In this document: positions 16,920 to 23,699 of the stretch, piece by piece | How the letters are laid out: each line of letters opens with the position of its first letter | How positions within the stretch are numbered: position 1 is the first letter of the stretch | DNA from: Lentisphaerota bacterium | Lineage (GTDB): Bacteria > Verrucomicrobiota > Kiritimatiellia > RFP12 > UBA1067 | DNA: 27,922 nucleotides | Assembly (NCBI GenBank): GCA_015061765.1 | Contig: SUVZ01000004.1 | Coordinates: 1 to 27,922, forward strand | Reading direction: 5' to 3' | Made by a program: the position numbers and the translations under genes | Notes under the pieces: generated by a model | The model's input: only the letters and a program-made list of their open reading frames with translations | Told to the model about the DNA's origin: nothing | Databases searched by the model: none

Positions 16920-19379
16920 ATGAAGCGGAAAAATGCGGAGCGGGACGGATCGGAATTTCTCTTTCGGGAGATTAGGGATTCAATTCCCGATGAAGTTACG
17001 GCGTTTTTCGAACGGTTCGAATCGTCGCGCAATCAGTTGACTTTGACGCAGGAAGTGGATGTTCTCAATGCTGTCGCGCGTGAAGAATATCTGAGATGCG
17101 CCGGAGATCCGGCGAAGTCGGGTGGACGGTCGCCCGCGCTTATGCGCTGGTATGAGGTTTTCCGCGACATTTACATTTTAAACCGCGCCAAGCACCGTGA
17201 CGATGGCGATGTGAAGAAAAATCCGAATGGCTTTACCACGTTCGCCCGGGCGTTCGAACCGCTCGCTTTCCTGCCGGATTTCTGGTTCGCCGCGGAGCGG
17301 AACATATCGTCGTCGGACATCCGCGAGCGGGTTCACGGACTCAGGTTGGCGTTCGAAAGGTTTTTGTACGAGTGCGCGGGCGGCGGTGTCTGGGGCGCTG
17401 TGGACTGGGAGATGAACCGTTTTCTGCAGCGGCGGATTTATGAAACGCTCAAATCCGACGAAGAGGGGGCGCTTCGCCGTATCGCCGCGCTGGTGCTGAC
17501 AGCCCGCGCCGTCGCCGCCGGCGAGATGGGGCTTTATGTGGAAGAGCGCGATGACGTGACTCTGCCGCTTTCCGGTTTTTCAAACGTCCACAACGATCCG
17601 AAGAGACTCAATCCGCTTCTGAAGTATTACCATTACGACCGCTTTACACAGCTGTCTTTCGCGCGTGAACACGAGTTTGCGATGGATCCGAACATATCGG
17701 GGACTCACATGCGTTTTGAGCGGCAGTGGGTGGCGATGGCGGTACTTTCGGATGTCATTCTCAAGGAATCCGACGCCCACTCGACGAACGCCGCGGCGAC
17801 GCGTGTCATGCTGGAGTCTGTTTCGCAGTGCATGCTGAAGATAAGGAACAAGTTCAGAGGGCAGTCGGCGCACAGGAAAATCCGAAACGCGGCGGACGCG
17901 ATATATGATTGGACGGTCAACAGACCGGACGAATTTTCAAATATCACCGAAAAGGAACTTCTTAAGACGATAGGAGTCCGGGAGCGCCCGGTGAGCAGCG
18001 GATTCTATCTTGAGAAGTGCGCCTTTGCGGATGCGGCGGCGTTCTGGCATTCGGTTATGCCCGTATTCAGGGAACTTGTCGATTCCTGCGATACCAATCG
18101 TGACCGTGTGGTTGCGAAATATACCGAAGAACAGCGGCGCGAAGCTTTCAAAGACGCGCGCTCTACGGTTCAGTTCGTCCGCGATGCGATAGACAAAGGC
18201 AATCTCCACGAGCTTCCGGGGGCGGTCGGCAGATCTAAGGTGCGCGATGCGCTGATGACGCTTATGCTGGAAGGGGGTGTGTCGCTTCAGTATGCCGTGA
18301 TGGACCGGGTCTTGACCGGCGACGGGGGAAAGGGCGTTTCCCGCGTTTCCGTCTGGAGCGAGGAACGCCGTGTCGCCCGTCAGTTGCCTGCGCAGATGCC
18401 GTTTGATGAAAACGAAACGCAGCAGTTTCGCAGTTGGATCGCGCGCTATCTCTCCGATCTGTCCGCACAATGCGCCGCCGAGAAGAATGCCGCAATTGAA
18501 AGTAAAAGGGAGAAATGGATTCGCTCCTGGAAGCTCAAAAACGGTTCCGCGCAGGTTCCGAAGCGCAATCTCTTTCCGTCCGTCACTCCGATATCGTATA
18601 AGAACGTCGATTTCAGAGAGGTGTGCGCTTCAGCGGACCGGCTGTGGGATTTCTATTTTACCGAAGACGGCGTGTGTCTTGACCGCTGGATCGTTTCGAT
18701 CGACAAGGTGCTGGCGATTCTCGACGATATGCGGGAAAAACGTTACGCCAAATATGTTTTCGACACGAAATTCACATGGACGTGCACGCCTGAAATGCGC
18801 AACAGCCTGCGCGCCCGGCTTGAAGCGGAAAAACGCGATTTGATTGATCGTGAACTTTGGCCGGACAGAATCGAAGACCTTAAGGCGAAACTTGCGGCCG
18901 CGCCTTCATGCACGATCGACAATATGCTTTCGGGAGAGTCGCGCATACTCGTTATGATTGCCGTTTTCTCGCGGCTGATGGTACATACCTCCGTGGCGCA
19001 CGCTTCGCTTTGGGAGCGGCGTTCTGACCTTTTCGCATTCTTCACGCATATCCTCATTGCTTCTAACCGCTATTTCGAGCTTCCTTTCCCGTGGCACCTT
19101 GACATCACGTCGGCAAGCTACCTTCGCACGGGACGCACGCATACGCGGCAGACGAACGTGGTTGATGACATTGTAGATGGCGCTTTTCTCGACGAGTCCG
19201 AGAGGGCGCTATTCATCGTATTCGTCGCCCACTATATCGCCCGGCAGGCAGACGCAGGGCGGATTCTTGGTGCGATATCCTCAAGCCCACGGATGAAAGC
19301 GTATTTCGCCGACAACGATCTTGCCCTTGCCGAGCGACGCATCAAATTCCTGAAATCGCATTTTGAAGGGATTTCGTGA
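16920..19379 (+). CDS. unknown 819-aa protein, mostly helical
   Basis: I do not recognise this protein. It is rich in Arg, Ala, Asp and Glu and has the pattern of an extended, mainly helical cytoplasmic protein. There is no signal peptide. Two hydrophobic stretches near the C-terminus (ILVMIAVFSRLMVHTSVAHA and LFIVFVAHYIA) look like buried helices rather than membrane segments. No Walker or nuclease motif is visible. AAGGA at 16908-16912 lies 7 nt before the ATG at 16920; the alternative ATG at 16896 lies inside the nucleotidyltransferase gene and lacks a ribosome binding site. GC content is high (39 of 60 bases at 17281-17340). As the immediate partner of the nucleotidyltransferase it could be its target, regulator or effector; this is inference. 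The stop overlaps the next ATG. Confidence 0.8.
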   Translation: MKRKNAERDGSEFLFREIRDSIPDEVTAFFERFESSRNQLTLTQEVDVLNAVAREEYLRCAGDPAKSGGRSPALMRWYEVFRDIYILNRAKHRDDGDVKKNPNGFTTFARAFEPLAFLPDFWFAAERNISSSDIRERVHGLRLAFERFLYECAGGGVWGAVDWEMNRFLQRRIYETLKSDEEGALRRIAALVLTARAVAAGEMGLYVEERDDVTLPLSGFSNVHNDPKRLNPLLKYYHYDRFTQLSFAREHEFAMDPNISGTHMRFERQWVAMAVLSDVILKESDAHSTNAAATRVMLESVSQCMLKIRNKFRGQSAHRKIRNAADAIYDWTVNRPDEFSNITEKELLKTIGVRERPVSSGFYLEKCAFADAAAFWHSVMPVFRELVDSCDTNRDRVVAKYTEEQRREAFKDARSTVQFVRDAIDKGNLHELPGAVGRSKVRDALMTLMLEGGVSLQYAVMDRVLTGDGGKGVSRVSVWSEERRVARQLPAQMPFDENETQQFRSWIARYLSDLSAQCAAEKNAAIESKREKWIRSWKLKNGSAQVPKRNLFPSVTPISYKNVDFREVCASADRLWDFYFTEDGVCLDRWIVSIDKVLAILDDMREKRYAKYVFDTKFTWTCTPEMRNSLRARLEAEKRDLIDRELWPDRIEDLKAKLAAAPSCTIDNMLSGESRILVMIAVFSRLMVHTSVAHASLWERRSDLFAFFTHILIASNRYFELPFPWHLDITSASYLRTGRTHTRQTNVVDDIVDGAFLDESERALFIVFVAHYIARQADAGRILGAISSSPRMKAYFADNDLALAERRIKFLKSHFEGIS

Positions 19380-19600
19380 TGGGCGACGGAACAACAGTAT
19401 CGACCACTCCGATGGAATGGCGTTCACGCGTCCGAGCAATCGCCCAGGCGCGCCCGGTCGTGTTTCTCGAGCGCGACATCGGGCAGCGGTTACTCCTTAT
19501 GCGCGAACAGCTCAAGGGAGTGCCGTGCAAGGAGCGTACGGCTGGCGGACGTGCCAAGAGCTCGCTTCCGCGTCAGATGCGCGACCTAAAGGCGAAATAG
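19379..19600 (+). CDS. small ORF (73 aa), translationally coupled to upstream gene
   Basis: This basic 73-aa ORF (MGDGTTVSTTPMEWRSRV...) starts with an ATG whose A is the last base of the preceding stop (TGATG), a classical coupling arrangement. The wobble positions are G/C-rich like the upstream gene. No domain is recognised; the C-terminal half is Arg/Lys-rich. Its last 28 nt overlap the tail of a small gene on the other strand. It may be a real short last gene of the operon or an accidental open frame. Confidence 0.5.
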   Translation: MGDGTTVSTTPMEWRSRVRAIAQARPVVFLERDIGQRLLLMREQLKGVPCKERTAGGRAKSSLPRQMRDLKAK

Positions 19601-19734
19601 ACCGCGAGCTGCTTCAGTTCAGACATCCACGAACTGACCTTGTTCGCCTTGGCCAGCAGTTCTGCGGTCGCTTCAGGTGGCGGCAAGTTTTCGAGGATTT
19701 CTTCCTTTTCACTCTTTTTGGTGGTGGTGCTCAT
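19573..19734 (-). CDS. small 53-aa protein, last gene of the minus-strand operon
   Basis: Read on the minus strand, this frame starts MSTTTKKSEKEEILENLPPP and continues EATAELLAKANKVSSWMSEL to end in FRSRI. AAAGGAG (plus-strand 19741-19747) stands exactly 6 nt before the ATG, one of the best ribosome binding sites in the window, which is why I call it despite its length. The protein is charged, probably helical in its second half, and without a membrane segment. It begins 28 nt after the stop of the 328-aa gene and is the fourth gene of that operon. Function unknown; an adaptor or small regulator of the neighbouring protease would fit the context. Confidence 0.7.
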   Translation of the reverse strand: MSTTTKKSEKEEILENLPPPEATAELLAKANKVSSWMSELKQLAVYFAFRSRI

Positions 19735-19762
19735 GCTGTTCTCCTTTCATTTGGTTTTACTG

Positions 19763-20749
19763 TTAAGCGGGTTTAGCAAACGCGGCATTGAGTGCTTCCA
19801 GAAGTCTTGGTTCGCATTCAATCAATTCCGGACGGCTGTTGCCTGTGTATCTATTTAGCGTTTCCTCGACCGTGTCGAGCATTGAGTCGGGGAGACTCTC
19901 TTGGCGGATAAGGCGAATCTCCGTGTCCTTCCAGTTGATAGAATGGCATATCTCGTTCGTGATGTTGCATTTTTTGTTGACTAGGATCAGGGAGTGGAAC
20001 GGTGTCTCCGATCCGATGATTGGAGCGATTGCCGTTCTGATTTTGCCTGCAATGGCAAGCGGTGACGTAGCGATTCCTTTTGTGCCGAACCACATTGGCG
20101 TGTCGTCGTCCTCTGAGTCCTCATCGGCCATCCAGTCGCCTCTCTTGTCGAAGTATGTGGCTGCAACGAAATGGCCGTTTAGTTCATAGAAGTCGGCGCT
20201 GAACGGCTCGAATTCAAAATGTGCTATGGTCTTTCCACCTCGGAATATGATGGCTGACGCAAGAAAGGCGGCATCCGTCAGCTCCGCAGAGTTGTCTGCT
20301 TCCTCGTCACCTTCCTCCTCGTCAGATGGAATCGGAAGGTCAAAGTCAAGTTGCGTTGCCGTGCCGCTATCAGACGCTTCGCTTTCCTCCTTGCCGAACA
20401 GTTCCTCGGGGAGGCGGTCGATATGATAGACCTTGATCGCGTGGTGCTTGATGGACGTAGTCGTACACAGGAGAAGCTTTGCCGAATTCCGCTTGCAGAT
20501 GTTGGAGCAGTTGTCCGGGTCATCGTTCGACACCTTGTACCACGATTCCCAGTTGTAGCGGAGATAGAGGTGCATCTCGTCCGTCCAGAATATCGCAGCA
20601 TCTATGGGCAGGTTCTCTTCATCGGAGCCTATTTGCATTATGACGCCATACTCGCCTCGCGAGAAGCTGCTTGTCGCCAGCTCGCAATTCGACATCGAGA
20701 CCTTGTCCTCGGACCAGTCCTCGAACTCCGGCTCCCACATCTTATTCAT
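19763..20749 (-). CDS. unknown acidic 328-aa protein
   Basis: I do not recognise this family. The protein is acidic, with a run SDEEEGDEEADNSAE around residue 140 and ADEDSEDDDT around residue 208, probably flexible linkers between folded parts. Strand-rich stretches include YGVIMQIGSDEENLPIDAAI and MHLYLRYNWESWYKV in the first third. The last third has HSLILVNKKCNITNEICHSI followed by WKDTEIRLIRQESLPD, which has the rhythm of a small nuclease-like or alpha/beta fold but no clear catalytic motif. There is no signal peptide. The start overlaps the stop of the protease gene by 8 nt, so the two products are probably made together and may interact; this is inference. It may be a substrate-delivery or regulatory partner of the AAA protease. 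Confidence 0.75.
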   Translation of the reverse strand: MNKMWEPEFEDWSEDKVSMSNCELATSSFSRGEYGVIMQIGSDEENLPIDAAIFWTDEMHLYLRYNWESWYKVSNDDPDNCSNICKRNSAKLLLCTTTSIKHHAIKVYHIDRLPEELFGKEESEASDSGTATQLDFDLPIPSDEEEGDEEADNSAELTDAAFLASAIIFRGGKTIAHFEFEPFSADFYELNGHFVAATYFDKRGDWMADEDSEDDDTPMWFGTKGIATSPLAIAGKIRTAIAPIIGSETPFHSLILVNKKCNITNEICHSINWKDTEIRLIRQESLPDSMLDTVEETLNRYTGNSRPELIECEPRLLEALNAAFAKPA

Positions 20750-23699
20750 TCTCGTGCCATCCTTTCTTCTTGGCGATTAGGTTAGTCTTGCGGCTAAGTA
20801 TGGCTACCACATCCTCCTTGAAAAGCGTTCCACGCTGGACGAGTTCGTCGGCGACGGATTTGAGCGCTGACTTGTTCTTCGTGAGAAGCGAGGCGACAAC
20901 CTTCTTCCTCTCTGCGAGGATTGCGTTGGCCTTTGGGCGGATGCGAGCCCAGTCGTGCTCGCTGTCTGCGTAGTCGGAAGTCATTGCAAGTTCATCGTCG
21001 TCGCAGAAGCCTCCGCGAACGATTCTCTTTGCGTAGTCCGTTGCCTTGCAGAAGTCGCTGTCGCTACCCTCTGTCACTGTGCCGAGAAGCCGTTCGGCGG
21101 CATTGCCGGCAAGCGCGACGTCGATTTTTTCCGTGAGTTTCTTCATTGACTTTCCCACGTTCCCGTCGCGCAGGTTTTCGAGGAATCCGAGATTGTCGGC
21201 AATGCCGTTGATTGTCACTTGCAGCCAGTCGTCTCCGAGAAGAGTCGCCACAAGAGCGTGGCCGGCCTCATGTATCGCAACATGGAGCTTCTCCTCGTCC
21301 GTCAGCTGCGGACGCTGCGTTTCGTCGCCTGCGAATTCCGTGTTCCTTGCCTGCGCGAACATGCTACGCGTCGGCGTGCCAGCCCCGGCGAGATTAAACA
21401 TCTCCCTCAAGACGCTCAGGATGTTTGCGGGTGCCCATCCGTCGGTTGCCCGAACGATGAGATTCTTCAGATTCTGGGGCATTGTGCGCTCCGCCTTGCG
21501 GCAGAAGATGTCGATGAGCTTCGAGCGGTCTTCGGCCTTTCGCAGAACGTCAATCTTGATGCGGGTGTGGAGACGCCCAGGACGCGTCAGCGCCGGATCG
21601 AGCATTTCCGGCCTGTTCGTGGCCCCGACCACGAGTACGTTGCTGTCCTCGAATCCGTCCAGCAGGGTTAGAAGCGTGTTGATGACAGGCGCCTGAGATG
21701 CATTTGAGTGCTCGCGTGATCCAATTGCATCACACTCGTCGATGAAGATTATGGACTCAGTTCTCTCCGCCGTAGCGAAGAGATCCTCCATCCATTTCAC
21801 GGCACGGTTGTCGTTGCGGGATGTTGTGAACTTCGCCGCGTTAACGCAGATGAAGCTGCGATTGAGCGTGTGCGCGATTGCCTTGGCGAACGCGGTCTTT
21901 CCCGTTCCAGGCGGGCCGTAAAGCAGAATGTGGTCTGGCTTGAACCCCTCGGGTTTCCTGTCGTGCGAGCTTGCAAGGAACTTCCGCACACGCGTCCAGG
22001 CGGTTTCAAGGCCGACTAGGTCTTCCGGCCTCATGTTGGGCGGGCATACGCTGAACCACCCGGCATCCTCTATGGAAGGCATGAGGGTGTGGCGGAGGTT
22101 TGTGATGTGCAACGTCGTCTTTCCGTCGGAGAAGGATACCTTGATGTCGTATTCAAGCTGCCGTGCCTGCCTGATTCTGGTATGTGTGCGTTTCTCAAGC
22201 GCAGCCATCGCATCATCGCTCTCGGAGGCGTCAGGGATGTCAAGCGTAGGAAGGTCATCAATGACAATGAATATGTGCGAGCCATCGGTGCTCGGTTGAT
22301 CCTGCGCATTGAGCAGTTCTCTCTCAAGGCGCGTAATTATGACGGATTCGACTGCCGATGCGATGCCGTGTGCGGAATCGATGTTCTGAAGCGTCTCGAT
22401 GAAGAATGTGACCAGTTTTTCGCGTTCGGCCTCGATCTCGGCCTCGAAGATTGATTTTGCCTGCGCAAGCGCACGGTCAACGGCATCGCCGATGATTTCG
22501 TACATTGAACGGACGTTGTGCCTCTTGAAGAGAATGGGAACATCCACCTTCTTGAGGATCTCCGCGAGGATGCCGGCCTTTTCGGGCGTTTCGGCCTCAA
22601 GTCCTGCGGTAATGCCTTCGACGAGCTTTTCGCGTGGAATCGTCCCGCCGTTGCGCGAGCAAAGATGGGCGAACTTTCCAGACTCGATGTAGGAAGCACC
22701 CTGATTCATGATTAGGATTACGATATTGTTCGCAAATGATACTTCTTTCTCGGTGAATTCGTCAACAAGTTTCCCGGTGGTGAGCATATTGGCGATTGGC
22801 ACGAGCGCCCCCGGATGTGCCTTGTCAATATTCTCGAAGACAAGAACTCCGCGAGGGAACCTTGCTGCCTGGCCGGTCACATCGCCTTCGTCGCCCCCGT
22901 CCTTCCAGCATGGGTCTCTGCCGCATATCTCGGTTATGAGCTGATCGACTGAATAGCGGCTCATGTCGATGATTTCGGGCTTTCCTGCCCCGAATTCACG
23001 TGCCCAGGCATCGCGGAATGCGGTTGCCGTCATTGATTTGCCGGTTCCTGGCCCGCCCAGGAAGCTGGTGGAGATGGGACGGAATCCGCGTTCCGATGGC
23101 GGGATGGTCATCGAGGAGGCCACATGCGCGATAAGCGCCTCTACGGCTTTCTCCTGTCCGTGGCAGGTCTTGGAAAGTGAATTCTTTATCTGCTTGAGCG
23201 ACTTCATTCTATTGGAGCGCGACTTGGCACAGGCATTTTTGAAGTCAATGTTGGCGACTTCCTGAGCACGGGCCATGACATCCTCGACAAATGCCGCATT
23301 GTTCGGAACTATTGCGTTGAGCTGGAGAAGTTCGAGAACGGGACCGCGCGGTTTGATCAGCATGGCGGCAGCAAGATGCGGCAGCCCGAGTTCGATTACA
23401 GGTCCAATGGACTCCGTCACCTCATCCATCCGCCCGCCATGCAGCGAGAGGATGCGATTGACCTGCGAGGAGAGCAGTACTTCCCCCGCCTGATCATTGG
23501 ATTCAAATGAAAGGTTCTCCGGGCGAACGAGACGCTTGATGCCGAGAATATCGCGGAGGACATTCCCGTCCATGTCGAGAAACGCCGCAAGAAGATGCTT
23601 GAGACGAAGGACTTTGTCGTCGGCTCCAGATGCGTAGTGCGCTGCGAGGGCGAGGATTTTTGAGTAGCTTTCCGAATACAGTGGTTGTTCTTCACTCAT
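20742..23699 (-). CDS. ClpN - Clp-type AAA - FtsH-type AAA - M41 metalloprotease fusion
   Basis: This 985-aa protein combines parts of two protease systems. Residues about 1-155 resemble a Clp N-domain (HLLAAFLDMDG; two similar halves). Residues about 180-500 are a ClpA/B D2-like AAA domain with Walker A GGPGTGKS (K221); its Walker B reads LVFENIDKAHP, so the usual catalytic D-E pair is E289-N290. Residues about 555-790 are an FtsH-type AAA domain: GPPGTGKT (K601), IIFIDECDAIG (D654, E655) and the second region of homology ATNRPEMLDPALTRPGRL. Residues about 800-960 are an M41 peptidase with HEAGH (H810, E811, H814) and downstream TEGSDSDFCKATDYAKRIV, which supplies the third zinc ligand in FtsH. 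Unlike FtsH there is no N-terminal membrane segment, so it is soluble unless held by the membrane protein encoded upstream. AAAGGA stands 8 nt before the start. Confidence 0.92.
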   Translation of the reverse strand: MSEEQPLYSESYSKILALAAHYASGADDKVLRLKHLLAAFLDMDGNVLRDILGIKRLVRPENLSFESNDQAGEVLLSSQVNRILSLHGGRMDEVTESIGPVIELGLPHLAAAMLIKPRGPVLELLQLNAIVPNNAAFVEDVMARAQEVANIDFKNACAKSRSNRMKSLKQIKNSLSKTCHGQEKAVEALIAHVASSMTIPPSERGFRPISTSFLGGPGTGKSMTATAFRDAWAREFGAGKPEIIDMSRYSVDQLITEICGRDPCWKDGGDEGDVTGQAARFPRGVLVFENIDKAHPGALVPIANMLTTGKLVDEFTEKEVSFANNIVILIMNQGASYIESGKFAHLCSRNGGTIPREKLVEGITAGLEAETPEKAGILAEILKKVDVPILFKRHNVRSMYEIIGDAVDRALAQAKSIFEAEIEAEREKLVTFFIETLQNIDSAHGIASAVESVIITRLERELLNAQDQPSTDGSHIFIVIDDLPTLDIPDASESDDAMAALEKRTHTRIRQARQLEYDIKVSFSDGKTTLHITNLRHTLMPSIEDAGWFSVCPPNMRPEDLVGLETAWTRVRKFLASSHDRKPEGFKPDHILLYGPPGTGKTAFAKAIAHTLNRSFICVNAAKFTTSRNDNRAVKWMEDLFATAERTESIIFIDECDAIGSREHSNASQAPVINTLLTLLDGFEDSNVLVVGATNRPEMLDPALTRPGRLHTRIKIDVLRKAEDRSKLIDIFCRKAERTMPQNLKNLIVRATDGWAPANILSVLREMFNLAGAGTPTRSMFAQARNTEFAGDETQRPQLTDEEKLHVAIHEAGHALVATLLGDDWLQVTINGIADNLGFLENLRDGNVGKSMKKLTEKIDVALAGNAAERLLGTVTEGSDSDFCKATDYAKRIVRGGFCDDDELAMTSDYADSEHDWARIRPKANAILAERKKVVASLLTKNKSALKSVADELVQRGTLFKEDVVAILSRKTNLIAKKKGWHENE

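Noticed and set aside
20278..20785. Plus-strand ORFs of 100-216 aa across 20.3-23.5 kb
   Set aside because: They are shadows of the minus-strand protease and 328-aa genes, with no ribosome binding sites or recognisable domains.
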